Below, piece after piece: positions 12,180-24,342 of a stretch of 64,000 bases of DNA (its first letter is position 1; each line of letters begins with the position of its first letter). The stretch spans positions 85,223,265 to 85,287,264 of the forward strand of contig CM068386.1 of the NCBI GenBank assembly GCA_034770075.1, read 5' to 3'. This DNA comes from Aralia elata. Lineage: Eukaryota; Streptophyta; Magnoliopsida; Apiales; Araliaceae. The notes under the pieces were generated by a model. It saw nothing but the letters and a program-made list of their open reading frames with translations. It was not told where the DNA came from and ran no database searches. A program made the position numbers and the translations under genes.

Positions 12180-12242
12180 TGGCGTGCTGTCGCGAGCACC
12201 CAAAAATAAAATATTACTGCAAAAGATATTAATGTAGTAGTG

Positions 12243-13202
12243 TGATAGACTCCACGGCACGCTTGCGTGAGGTGGTCATCGCCCGAATCGTTTCTAGTAA
12301 GCTATTGAGGTGGAACTCTTTCGACACCGCAACCCAATGCCTATAAAGAGACGAGAACCTTGGTATAATCGATCAAGTAATGAATTTGCGTTGAATGGAA
12401 CACCAACGACACCTAAACCCCGTGTTTATAGAGAAACAGGAACCTCGGTACAATCGATGATTGATGCGGTAGAAGACGCCACACACAACTATGGTTTGTT
12501 GTATGATAAGTCAAATTGAATCTCAAAGAAGAACTAAGGAAATAACTTAGGAATTCTTCAAAGAACCAAAAGTAGAGAATAATCTCACAAGAATTGTATT
12601 GAATAAAATTTGATGTCCCCTTGGAATTACAATCAAAATGTCTATTTATACTAGAAAAGAAAACCCTAGAAACCAATAAGGAATCAATTACTAGCTAACA
12701 ACCAATTTGGAATCAAAATCTAGCTATCAAACATCCTAATTATAATAGAATTATGAAAATATAATGAAATCCCTAAAACAAGGAAAGAAATCTGATCAAA
12801 ATGCGTCATTGGAATCCGTGCTCAGGCCCAAGTGCCTAGGCGCTTGGATTTGTTCTATTTGGAGCGCCTAGGCGCTGAGTTGCAGTATCTCTCACATTTG
12901 GCAAGCGCCTAGGAGCTTGAAATACAAAGGAATGGAGCGCCTAGGCACTCGAACCTAAATTTTGAATTTTTGTTTCTTTTGCTTCATGACTTGGATCCTT
13001 CACTTGTAGCACATTCACGAACTTAGGTTCTAACTCCAACGCCTTTGAACTCGCATCCTTATCATTCTAAGCTTCTTGAATAAACCCATTAAGTCCTTTC
13101 CTGAAGCGTTTTGCTCGTGCTCTCGTCACAGGTCCAACTGGAACTTGCATCGGATCCGCTACATAGCTTCCACCTTTGTCCAAGCTAAGCATGTCCTCAT
13201 CA
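12243..13202 (-). repeat. 3' LTR of the chromovirus (960 bp)
   Basis: TGATAGACTCC...TCCTCATCA on the plus strand. Reading the element strand, the first 262 nt continue the polyprotein frame as far as a stop at 12941-12943. Four palindromic units of the type AGCGCCTAGGCGCT follow (about 12936-12949, 12902-12919, 12863-12876, 12829-12847). A TATA box lies at 12643-12650. Confidence 0.9.
12643..12650 (-). promoter_or_regulatory. TATA box in chromovirus 3' LTR
   Basis: The minus strand reads AGTATAAATAGAC, about 550 nt into the LTR and about 180-300 nt downstream of the GC palindrome array. The same motif is at 18584-18591 in the 5' LTR. Transcription would be expected to start roughly 30 nt further on. 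Confidence 0.65.
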
Positions 13203-15927
13203 TTCCTCTCATCTTGGAAAGGATTTGTCCTCAAATCATCACCTACATCAAACGGACTAAGGCCAGAAACATTAAATGATGCACTAACATTATACTCACC
13301 CGGCAAATCCAGTTTGTAAGCATTGTCATTAATGCGCTCGAGAACTTGAAATGGACCATCTCCTCTCGAAAGTAACTTTGATCGTCTTTGAGCCAGAAAT
13401 CTCTCCTTCCGCATGTGTAACCAAACCCAATCTCCTGGTTCAAAGATAACTTGACGACGACCCTTGTTGGCCTGTTTTGCATAATGCTCCGTCCTCCTTT
13501 CAATGTTGATTCTCGCCTTTTTATGTATCTGCTTAACAAATTCAACCTTTTTCTTTCCATCCATGTTAGTATATTCAGACACAGGTAATGGTGATAAATC
13601 CAATGGTGTCAAAGGATTAAATCCATATACAATCTCAAATGGCGAAAAATTAGTAGCAGAATGAACAGATTGATTATAAGCAAACTCAACATGTGGTAAA
13701 CATTCCTCCCAATGCTTAATATTCTTCTTAATGATTATCCTTAACAATGCAGATAAAGTCCTATTTACTACTTCTGTTTGTCCATCAGTTTGAGGATGAC
13801 ATGTAGTGGAAAATAACAGTTTAGTACCCAATTTACACCACAATGTTTTCCAAAATAACTCAAAAATTTAGTATCTCTATTTGAAACAATTGTTTTAGGC
13901 ATGCCATGCAAACACACAATTTCCTTAAAGAATAAATCAGCAACATGGGATGCGTCATCAGTTTTGTGACATGGAATAAAATGTGCCATCTTTGAAAATC
14001 TATCCACGACCACAAATATAGAATCATGACCATGCTTAGACCTAGGTAAACCCAGCACAAAATCCATAGATAAGTCAACCCAAGGTTCACTAGATATAGG
14101 CAATGGTGTATACAATCCATGGGGTTGAACATGAGATTTAGCCTGACGACAGGTAATGCACCTATCACAAATTCTCTCCACATCTCGTTTCATATGAGGC
14201 CAATAAAAATGTTCTTTCAAGATAGCTAAAGTTTTGTCAACACCAAAATGACCCATTAAACCTCCCCCATGTGACTCCCCAACTAACAACTCACGTAAAG
14301 AACATGCAAGTATACACAACTTATTTTCACAAAATAAAAACCCATCAACTTTGAAGTATTTACCCACAACATTCTTTTCACAAGTTTTAAACTCTTCATA
14401 GAAATCATGGTCAGTAACATATAAGTCCTTGACTCGTTCAAAACCAAGTAATTTCGTATCAAGAGTATTTAACAACACATACCTCCGAAACAAAGCATCT
14501 GCTACGACGTTTTCTTTTCCTTGCTTATATCGAATGATATATGAAAATGTCTCGATAAACTCCATCCATCGCGCATGCCTTTTGTTCAATTTATGCTGAC
14601 CCTTCAAGTACTTTAATGATTCATGATCGGTGTGAATCACGAACTCTTTAGGCCACAGGTAGTGCTGCCACGTCTCCAATGCTCGCACCAATGCGTACAT
14701 CTCCTTGTCATAAGTAGGATAATTTAAGGCTGTCCCACTTAACTTCTCACTAAAGTACGCCACTGGTTTTCCTTCTTGCATCAACACAACTCCAATTCCC
14801 AAACCTGAAGCATCATACTCAATTTCAAAGGTTTTAGCAAAATTAGGTAAGACAAGCAAATGAGCGTTAGTCAATTTATCTTTAATCAATTTAAACGCTT
14901 TTTCCTGTTCATCTCCACATTTAAAACCTACACTCTTCTTGATCACCTCCGTTAGTAGCGCTGTGATGTCGCTGAAGTTCCTAACGAATCGCCTGTAAAA
15001 ACTAGCCAACCCATGAAAACTTTGAACTTGGCTTACATTCGTTGGACTCGGCCATTCCCGGATTGCATGAATCTTCTTCTTATCGACTTGAACTCCCTGT
15101 GAATTGACAACAAAGCCAAGAAACACAATTCTATCCGTACAAAATGTACACTTATCCATGTTAGCAAACAACTTTTCTTTATGAAGTACATCTAAAACAG
15201 ATTTTAAATGCAATGCATGCTCTCCCAAGCATTTGCTATAAATCAAAATATCATCAAAATACACAACAACAAATTTGCCTATGAATGGACGCAAAACATG
15301 ATTCATTAGACGCATGAAAGTACTAGGAGCATTAATTAACCCGAAAGGTAACACTAACCACTCATACAACCCATACTTTATTTTGAAAGCTGTTTTCCAT
15401 TCATCCCCTTCTTTCATACGAATTTGATGATACCCACTTTTTAAATCAATTTTTGAAAACACACAAGATCCATGCAATTCATCTAACATATCATCTAAAC
15501 GAGGAATGGGATGCCGATATTTTACCGTAATATTATTTACCGCTCGACAATCGATGCACATTCGCCATTTTCCATCCTTCTTTAGCACCAAAATCACCGG
15601 AACTGCACAAGGACTCATGCTCTCCCTTACGAACCCTTTCTCCATCAGCTCACCAACTTGCTTTTGTAACTCCTTCGTCTCCTCGGGATTGCTCCGATAA
15701 GCTGGTCTATTCGGAATGGTAGCACCGGACACGAAATCAATCTGATGTTCAATTCCCCGAATAGGTGGTAATCCTTGAGGTAGCTCCTCGGGAAACACAT
15801 CCGCATAATCCTGCAAAAGAGATGAAACAACACTAGGCAACAAAGAGTTGTTAGCATTAGTATTCAAAAGCGCCTCCTTATACCGAAGTATAATCATCGG
15901 CTGTGTAGAAACCAAAGCTCGCCTCAC
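12941..15927 (-). pseudogene. pol: chromovirus pol: RT, RNase H, integrase; frameshifted
   Basis: Replication and integration enzymes of the element. The RT region contains the catalytic YFDDILIYS near 15270; RNase H follows ([12 protein letters not shown]), then the integrase zinc region (H...H...CDRCITC) and core (SMDFVLGLP). The second catalytic Asp position reads SNRD, so that Asp is replaced by Asn. A one-base loss in a T run near 13852-13860 shifts the frame; the downstream frame (from 13843) carries the third catalytic region [12 protein letters not shown] and a GPF/Y module. A stop at 13067-13069 ends this copy; the corresponding 5' LTR copy is open until the position equivalent to 12941. 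In the same frame as gag, with a Lys/Glu-rich linker (15928-16026) upstream. Confidence 0.85.
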
Positions 15928-16026
15928 GTCACTCTTTTTTGCATATATATTTGTTTTTCTCTCATCACCTCTCTTTTTCTCTCTTTCTTCTTCTCTCTTA
16001 TTTTTCCCTTCAATATTCTTTTTCTC

Positions 16027-17748
16027 TTAATTTTTCTTTTCTTCACTCTCTTTCCTTAAAACAAAATCTTTCTGCAAGTGAATTTGATCCTCATGAACTT
16101 GTTTTGGCGACATAGGACAAAGAGTAACCTTCCGTTGATTGTGCACAAAAGAATACTCATTTGTAAAACCATCATACTTCACACGCCTATCAAATTGCCA
16201 TGGCCTCCCAAGTAATAAATGACCCGCTTGCATTGGAACCACATCACATAAAACTTCATCCACATAACGACCAATAGTAAATGGCACCAAAACCTGCTTT
16301 CTAACCCTCACATCTCCACTGTCGTTGAGCCATTGCAAACGATACAGTTGAGGATGTCTTGACGTAGTCAACCCTAACTTTTCAACCATGATAGTACTTG
16401 CCACATTCGTGGAAATTCTTCCATCTATTACCACGCAACAAACCTTCCCATTCACAAGACACCTAGTATGGAAAAGATTATCCCGCTGTTCACTACTTTC
16501 TTTTTTCGCCTGCGTACTAAGAGCTCTTCTTGTAACTAGAATCTCCCTATGTATAGAAACCTCCCTGTCATCCACCTCCTCTAGTGGTGGCATAGAATCA
16601 GTGTCACTTTCCACCCCTTCGGTCTCCACTTCACCATCATCGCGAACAAGCATAGTTCTCCGATTTGGGCATTGACTCGAAATATGACCTCTGCCTTGAC
16701 ATTTAAAACGTACAATGTCACGATTTCTGTTGGAAGAAGTCTCACTTTTAACTTGATTTCCCCGATTGGATGTTTCTTCTTTCGGCTCAATTTTTAGTTT
16801 AACCACGAATGGCTTATCCTCCCTTTTTGCTACATTGGGTTTCCAAGAATTTGTAGTAGAAATTGAACGCTGATTACCTCTCCTCTTGAGCTGCTTCTCA
16901 ATCTTGATGGCCATGTGTACCATATCCTCAAGCAACACATAATGTTATCTTTCCACCAAATCTGATATCTCTCAATTCAGTCCCGCTGCAAATCTAGCCA
17001 TAGTCGCCTCGCGGTCCTCCACCACATTGGCTCGGGCCATCATAACCTCCATATCTTTGTAGTAATCCTCCACGCTGTGACTACATTGTTTAAGAGTTTG
17101 CAAATTCTGATATAGCTCCCGATGGTAGTGACTTGGAACGAACCTCTTCTTCATTACCGCCTTCATCTCCGCCCACGTTTCAATTGGACGCTCGTCACAT
17201 CTCCTCCTACTAGTCTTCAACTGATCCCACCAAGTTACGGCGTAATCTGTAAATTCCGTAGCTGCCAACTGTACCTTCTTGATCTCCGAATAGTTGTGAC
17301 ATTCGAAAACCCATTCTACCTTCTTTTCCCATTCCAAATAAGCCTCGGGATCACTCCTCCCTTGGAAAGATGGAATTTTCAATTTGATACCTCCCAAGTT
17401 ATCATCTACCCGATTTGTTTCTTCTCTAGTATCCCTATACCTTCTATCCCTGGTCTCAAATCGTCTCCAAAAATTTGGGTCAAAATCCTCTTCGTAGGAC
17501 TCCTCCTCGTTATCCCTATTCTCCTCTTTCCGTCCCTTCTCTTCCTTGTGAGAGCCCAAAATAATCTGTGAATGCTCTCTTTGAACACTCTCCATCCTCT
17601 CAAATCTATCCTCAAAACGTTCTGACTTCCGGATTACTTGTTGTAGAAGAACGTCCGTATCCACCTTTGACTCTCCCTTTTGATCTTTAGTTGAGGATCC
17701 TTCTCCAAACAACCCCTTATCCTTCATACCAGACATGATTAGCTGCAA
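16027..17748 (-). pseudogene. gag-pro: chromovirus gag and protease, three in-frame stops
   Basis: One frame from ATG 17748 (or internal ATGs at 17736 and 17727). The gag domain around residues 120-258 includes YLEWEKKVEWVFEC and AVTWWDQL. Stops: TGA at 16972-16974, TAA at 16945-16947, and TAA at 16027-16029 in a Lys/Glu-rich linker. The zinc knuckle region (FKCQGRGHISSQC, near 16670-16710) lacks its first Cys. The protease motif reads VIDGRISTN, an altered active-site loop. All breaks are substitutions. Confidence 0.85.
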
Positions 17749-18170
17749 AACAAAGATTAGTAGAAAGAAATAATTTTTCTCACCACTCCCTTACGTGTTT
17801 CGCTCAACAATGATGAATCTCTCGTGTATGCACTCAACTAGGCTTTTACCCTCGAATAATCTCATTACTCTTGCCTTTTACCACTCAAGTTCTCTCTTAT
17901 AGGTTCTTTTCGAATTCCTAAATAATATCACAGTATTCAAATCAATTCAAAAGTAACTTATCACGAAACAATTATAGAGTGTGTCAATTTAGGAATTCCA
18001 TAATTTTACGAATTAATCGCCTTGTACTCCTTTTATAAACCTCAAACGATAGGAATATCAATAATTGAAACAAACTGGAAAAAAACTGATTTTCTATATT
18101 TTTTTTTGCAGCTCAACAAATCAAGCACGAAAAAAAAAATAACGATAAGTAACTCGCTAGAAAAACTTAA

Positions 18171-18181
18171 CTCTGATACCA
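18171..18181 (-). promoter_or_regulatory. primer binding site of the chromovirus (tRNA-Met type)
   Basis: The minus strand reads TGGTATCAGAG two nt inside the 5' LTR. This is the common initiator-Met primer site of plant chromoviruses and Copia elements. Confidence 0.85.
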
Positions 18182-18183
18182 AA

Positions 18184-19143
18184 TGATAGACTCCACGGCA
18201 CACTTGCGTGAGGTGGTCGTCGCCCGGATCATTTATAGCAAGCTATTGAGGTGGAACTCTCTCGACACCGCAACCCAACGCCTATAAAGAGACGAGAACC
18301 TTGGTATAATCGATCAAGTAATGAATTTGCGTTGAATGGAACACCAACGACACCTAAACCCCGTGTTTATAGAGAAACAGGAACCTCGGTACAATCGACG
18401 ATTGATGCGGTAGAAGACGCCACACATAACTATGGTTTGTTGTATGATAAGTCAAATTGAATCTCAAAGAAGAACTAAGGAAATAACTTAGGAATTCTTT
18501 AAAGAACCAAAAGTAGAGAATAATCTCACAAGAATTGTATTGAATAAAATTTGATGTCCCCTTGGAATTACAATCAAAGTGTCTATTTATACTAGAAAAG
18601 AAAACCCTAGAAACCAATAAGGAATCAATTACTAGCTAACAACCAATTTGGAATCAAAATCTAGCTATCAAACATCCTAATTATAATAGAATTATGAAAA
18701 TATAATGAAATCCCTAAAACAAGGAAAGAAATCTGATCAAAACGCGTCATTGGAATCCGTGCTCAGGCCCAAGCGCCTAGGCGCTTGGATTTGTTCTGTT
18801 TGGAGCGCCTAGGCGCTGAGTTGCAGTATCTCCCACATTTGGCAAGCGCTTAGGCGCTTGAAATACAAAGGAATGGAGCGCCTAGGCGCTCGAACCTAAA
18901 TTTTGAATTTTTGTTTCTTTTACTTCATGACTTGGATCCTTCACTTGTAGCACATTCACGAACTTAGGTTCCAACTCCAACACCTTTGAACTCGCATCCT
19001 TATCATTCCAAGCTTCTTGAATAAACCCATTAAGTCCTTTCCTGAAGCGTTTTGCTCGTGCTCTAGTCACAGGTCCAACTTGAACTTGCATCGGATCCGC
19101 TACATAGCTTCCACCTTTGTCCAAGCTAAGTATGTCCTCATCA
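18184..19143 (-). repeat. 5' LTR of the chromovirus (960 bp)
   Basis: Partner of 12243-13202. Palindromic units at about 18877-18890, 18843-18860, 18804-18817 and 18770-18788, closer to the AGCGCCTAGGCGCT consensus than in the other LTR. TATA box at 18584-18591. The minus-strand ORF at 18882-19151 is the polyprotein C-terminus duplicated into this LTR, not a separate gene. Confidence 0.9.
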
Positions 19144-21084
19144 TAGTGCAAGTAAGAGTAGATCCCACAGAGAATGATTAGTCTAAATTTATACTTTGTA
19201 AACCAAGAGGGGAGGGGGGGTTTAGAATTTTATTTAACTAATTAACTGAAACAAAATAAGAATAAAATAAAGACTTTAGTTCTTCCGTTCAATATCACCT
19301 TATCATAACAATATTTATCCTTCAACGAAATTAATAGCCTTAGGTAGCAACAAGCTCTGCTACCCAAAACTCCCCTTAATTATCACTCAATGAAATAAAC
19401 TCTTCACACAATTCTAACCATTATACAACCTAGAAAAGCTCTCTAGATTTAATATAACAGTAGCATTAAGATCTAGGGAATTAGACTATTCCAAGCAACA
19501 ATCACACAAGCTCGGATTATTTAACTCGCCTTCCAATAATCATAGCAATACTCAAAAGCTTAACCACAATCATATATCACTAATTGCTACCAATGATTAG
19601 GAACAATATCAATTATACGTAATACTATCCCTTAATCTAGTAGATGATATCAGTTAACTAATTTAATCATGCAGAAACTAAATTAGTTAAGCCAAATAAC
19701 ATTCAACAGTTAAAACGGATTATTAAGAATGAACTTCATATAAGAAGGAATGAATAATGTAAATAAAGTTTAACATCCCTTTGGAACTAAATAAAAAAAA
19801 TGAGAAAAGAGTTCGTAGGAAATATGCAAATTATAATTTACAAGATATTCAATAAGAATAATGGAATACAAAAATAAAAGAAGAGTTTAGAGAAGAAAAA
19901 CTATGTTTTGACATCCGGCTGTCACTACGGATCACAATCTTCAATATCCAAGCTTTCACCTTTGATTTTTGACCTCCATAAGTGTTGATCCCTTGTTTGC
20001 TCTTGAACTATAAAAATGGAGAGGAGAGTAGCCTCCCCTTGGAGGTCTACTTCCTCTCCTTACTCTTATACTAACAAACTAATGTGGAGAATGGATACAA
20101 GAAATTGGTGTATGAATTGGTGGTGAATTAGTTTGTAAATTGGTTTATTACAAGCCTAACTTCACTCAGTATTTATTGGAACTCATGGTGTGATAACCTA
20201 TCATCATAAGTCAAGATCAAACACCCAATCTACGCATGTTCATCTGCCAACCAAGGAAGAATCCACCCAAAAAACTTGTCCATGTGATGCACAAATAGTC
20301 CAAATCTAACAACTAAACTGATCAGCACTTTGTAAGTAAATTGTGAATTAGTAAGCCACCGAATTTGGACTTGGGCAAAGAACAAACGTTGTAGCTCTGG
20401 AGTTTTTAATGAATTTGGGCTTTTGAATCACCTGATTTAGAGTTAGGAAGCTCAAGTTATGGCCCAAATACTCCAACTGGTCCGAACAAAAATCCAGTCC
20501 ATGCGGGATTCGGATCAGCTGTTTAAAAAGCAATATTTGGAGGCCCAAATGAACTCGAATTTTTTCTCACCATACCATTCCGGAAAGCTTGAGACGTCCA
20601 CTAAAAACTTCAAGAAGACCACATTCTCATTTGGAAACTTTAACACCATCGAAATTGCAAACGAAGCTCCAGAGGTTAATCTGTCCAACCGAGCAATTTC
20701 CTGGAATATTTAGCTTCGACGACTATTGGAAAATTGGCCGTAACTCTCTCACCTGAGCTCTGATTTAGGCATTTCAAGATGATCCGGAAAGCTTAGAAAT
20801 AGATTTACAACTTTTCTTCTTTGAGCTTTGAGAGATATTGGTTGGACGAAGGACTAAATTGAGCTCCAAGGGGCTGCTATGTTAATGATAAATTCTGTAC
20901 ATTAATCCAAGTACCCTTTTATTTCTTTTCCCTATAAAACAAAGTATAAACACATAAAAGTGATACAAAGGCGCATTTTATACCAATAAGATAAAAATAC
21001 ATAAAAAAGAACATAAATTACTCAAAAACTCACAAATCATCAAGTTAAAAAGGCTTAATTTATAGGTATAAAATTGACTCATCA

Positions 21085-22543
21085 ATGGGTTCTCCGGATG
21101 ATACCCGAGACAGGCTTGAGTCATCCCCCCCGAAAGGACGAGATCGACTCCCTTGCAAAAAGATTGAACAAAGTGGAGGAGAGGTTGGCGACAACCGATC
21201 AGTCAAAGGAGTTGTCGAACAATGCCAGGTCACCTTTTACCCCAGAGATAAAGCGGGTGAAGGCTGATAAGTCCAAGAAGATGTCGCCGTTGGAGACGTA
21301 CGACGACACTAGAGACCCATATGACTACACACATGTATATAATCAGATTATGGACTATTATGACCATCCAGTTGCCGCAAAATGTAATATATTTGTCACT
21401 ACATTGAGGTGTTCGGCTCGAGAATGGATGGATTCTCTTATTTCGAACTCTATCATTTCATGGGAACAGCTATGTGACAAGTTCTATGCAAAGTTTGGAA
21501 GTAACAAATGAAGGGGAAAGTTGACGACGTCCCTAATGCATGTCAAGCAGCGCCCCGATGAGAGCTTGGGTCGGTATGTAAAGATGTTCAGAGAAGTAGT
21601 CGGCACTGTAACTGATTTGAATGTGCAACAAGCTGTCGAATTCTTTACCACAGGGTTGGACATCACAAAGTACAAGAAGTTGATAACAGATCTCATCCTT
21701 AACCCCCCATGTGACTTGTCGGAGGCTTACAGTCGGGCTGACGTGTTTATTACACTTGAAGAGGCTATTGGAAGCTTGAGGCCTCATGCGCAATCAGAAG
21801 GGAAACCAAAAGACTGGGATCAGATCGACACTCCCAAGTCGGATAATCAGCCGAGGCGAAGCTTCAATGGAGTAGGTTCGGGGGGAGGTAAACCGCCCTT
21901 CTCAAACAAGAATGTGAATAAGATCTACACTCCCCTAAACACCGACCGGGTAAAGATACTGGAGGAGATCAGGGACAAGGCGTATTTTGAACTTTACCCG
22001 ATAAACACAAAGTCTTATAAGGGAAATCAAAATCGTTATTGCAACTACCACCAGACTTCAGGACACTCTACAAAAGACTGTTATAATCTAAAAGACCTGA
22101 TAGAGAAGAAAGTCCAAAGTAGAGATTTGGTTTAATACGTTGCGGGTCAGCAGTGATCGGGGTCGAGAAGGTAAGATGCTACGGTTCTTGAACAACCAGG
22201 TAACCGACAGATGAATCAGAACCAGCCGATCCGAAGGGTAGTAGGTGTCATCACTAGGGGATCACGTGGAAGGCTGTCGGGGAAGAAACGCCGATCTGCT
22301 CTGGATTCAATATTGTCGGTATCCGAGCAACCTATTAGAAAGGAACGGGCCTATCCAGGCATCGTTATTTCTTTCACGGATGAGGATTACCCATTTGAGT
22401 CGGTAGAGTCGCATGAAGGGGCGTTGGTCATTACGGCTCAGGTCGGACCAGTAGACATGAAAAGGATGATGATCGATAATGTGTCTTCTATTGATATCAT
22501 GTACCCTCACGCATACCAGAGGTTGGATCTGGAGGGGCGTAAG
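21085..22543 (+). pseudogene. gag-pro: T1 gag C-terminal half and start of protease
   Basis: Continues T1 after the LARD insertion. The frame from about 21085 holds the retrotransposon gag domain (TLRCSAREWMDSL, WEQLCDKFYAKFG), a stop TGA at 21509-21511, then more gag to a stop at 22133-22135. The Tat-type C-x2-H...H-x4-C motif (CNYHQTSGH then STKDC) is near 22037-22080. From 22211 the same frame encodes the protease start. The active-site region reads IDNVSSIDIMYPHAY, keeping the Asp but not the usual G-S. The Copia insertion cuts it after GRK at 22543; it resumes at 30090. Confidence 0.8.
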
Positions 22544-24342
22544 TGTTAGATTTGTATAACGCGAACATGCAATCAAATTACATTAATAAAGCGGAAGCGC
22601 GATAAAATCAGATTTTAAAATTTTATACAAACCATTACCATGATCTTTCTTTATGCACAATTATTAATTAAACGAAAGAGACGGAGAATAAGAATTATAC
22701 CCTTGTAGAATTCTAGCTTCCTCAGGTACAAGTTCACCTCCAATTCCTTCGCGTTCTCCTTGAATTCCACCGATTAAATTCCTTCCTTTGATCAACGTTA
22801 GCCACCCAAGTGTTTGGCCTCTAGAGGTGATCCACCAAGGAATAATACTTGTTCAAGAAGATGGGTGTTGGCAAAACCCTAGTTTCTATCTCTATAGAAA
22901 TTGTAAGTACTCTCTACAATTCTTATGCAAGAGTGTGTAACCCTAATCTATGATAAGACTTCTCTTATTTATAGATGTAGGAAAACCCTTCCCTAAACTA
23001 TTTAGGATTAGGGTTTCTATTCTAATTAAACTCCTTTAATTAAATTAAACTCCTAATCCAATTAGGAATTCATGTGAGAGTACTTCTATTAATTAATTCC
23101 CAATCCCTATTAGGAATTAAATAATAGTAATAGTAATAATAATAATAAGACTCCTCTTATTAATTTATATTTAATATTTCTAAAATATTAAATAATAAAT
23201 ATTAAGCTATTTAATTTATTCTATCTCCATAGACTAAATTAAATACACTTAACTTATTATTACAATTATGCCATTTACTTCTTAAATAAATATTTTCCTT
23301 TTGCGGTGTGACCCTTTAGGTTCTCCATATTAAACCGGTTGTGAATAAATCAATTAGAACAATTCTAATCTTATTTAAATAAATAAATTAAACTATTTAT
23401 TTCATTTACATAAATAATATTTATTCTACAATAAGGGTAAGCCCTCTTAGCGATCAACGACTTTCCAGATAATATAGATTTCAACATTAATCATAAAAGA
23501 ACCTTTCAGTACATAGTTACCGTATAATTCAATCCTTCTACCATACAATGTCCCAATTAAATATAAGACATGGAATTACTGTCAAGTCTTATTTTATTTA
23601 ATTATATGTATTTCGATTCTGAAATGCACAACTCTGATTAATGCAAATTAGAAACTCTTTTCTAATTTCATTCTGCTTTGGCCAAAGACTTCTGAGTCGT
23701 CATTTATCGAATCACATAGGACATTCTCTCCTTTTACTAGAAGTGGTAGATTATTTGTTGATCATTCACCTATTTTCATGTACAACTTATTATACCCAAT
23801 CATACCCTTTGATATACCTTAAAGGTCTTAAGGGACATGTCAAAGTATAACTCATCATACACAAGATACTATGATGATCTCAAGTCCAAGGATCACTTGT
23901 ACTACTATCATTAGAGGAATTCCTATTGACAGGCGAGTAAAACTCCATTAGGTATTCCTTAGCGAGCCACGTTCAGTGAACTTATTCTCTAATAAGCACC
24001 TACATACTTGCTTTAGTGTCTCCACACAAATGATTATGAGATCAATCATTCCTTTCATAAGAGCAAACAACGTATGTACTAATCTATCCGGATTCACTAA
24101 TCCCCTTTTTAGTAATCCATCGATTAGAAACAATTTAAGTTTGTGAGCTATCTAGAATTTAGATCTCATTAGCATGATCACCATCATGATTCTAAAAGCA
24201 TTACTCAAAACTATGGGTTTATCACATTTAATATAACGGCACTATGTAGATAATGTAAAATGCCTTTTAACAACCGAATAAGATTACAAAGTATATGCTA
24301 CATCATATCAAATATGATTGGCTTGTGTGCATAATACTTTCA
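22544..24342 (-). repeat. 3' LTR of the Copia element (1799 bp)
   Basis: Starts TGTTAGATTTGTATAACGCG and ends ...ATAATACTTTCA. The first 250 bp and the last 70 bp match the shortened LTR at 29769-30089. Confidence 0.85.

Larger units (their letters stand above)
12243..19143 (-). mobile_element. chromovirus-type Ty3-gypsy element (6901 bp), CRM-like
   Basis: Complete in structure: two 960-bp LTRs (12243-13202 and 18184-19143), a tRNA-Met primer site at 18171-18181, gag, protease, RT, RNase H and integrase, and an exact 5-bp duplication TAGTG (12238-12242 and 19144-19148). By eye the LTRs differ at about 26 of 960 positions, mostly transitions and without indels. The coding region runs into the 3' LTR, a trait known from the CRM lineage. 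No chromodomain was recognised, so CRM is a suggestion. Stops, one frameshift and altered catalytic residues make it non-functional. Confidence 0.9.
8799..21084 (-). mobile_element. LARD-like non-autonomous LTR element, Athila-derived
   Basis: Flanked by the exact 5-bp duplication ATGGG (8794-8798 and 21085-21089). The 3' LTR is 8799-10704; the 5' LTR is 12180-21084, interrupted by the 6.9-kb chromovirus. The internal region is only 10705-12179 and encodes no protein. Orientation follows from the primer site at 12157-12174 and the polypurine tract next to 10704. The tRNA-Asp-type primer site, polypurine tract and several internal motifs match the Athila element at 36892 on, so this is probably a deletion derivative of an Athila-like element moved in trans. 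Confidence 0.85.
12180..21084 (-). repeat. 5' LTR of the LARD element, split by the chromovirus
   Basis: LTR sequence is 12180-12242 and 19149-21084, about 2.0 kb once the 6.9-kb insert and one copy of its TAGTG duplication are set aside. It ends ...gactcatca at 21084, directly before the outer duplication ATGGG. Confidence 0.85.

Noticed and set aside
18882..19151. 89-residue ORF as a separate gene
   Set aside because: It is the polyprotein C-terminus duplicated in the 5' LTR of the chromovirus.
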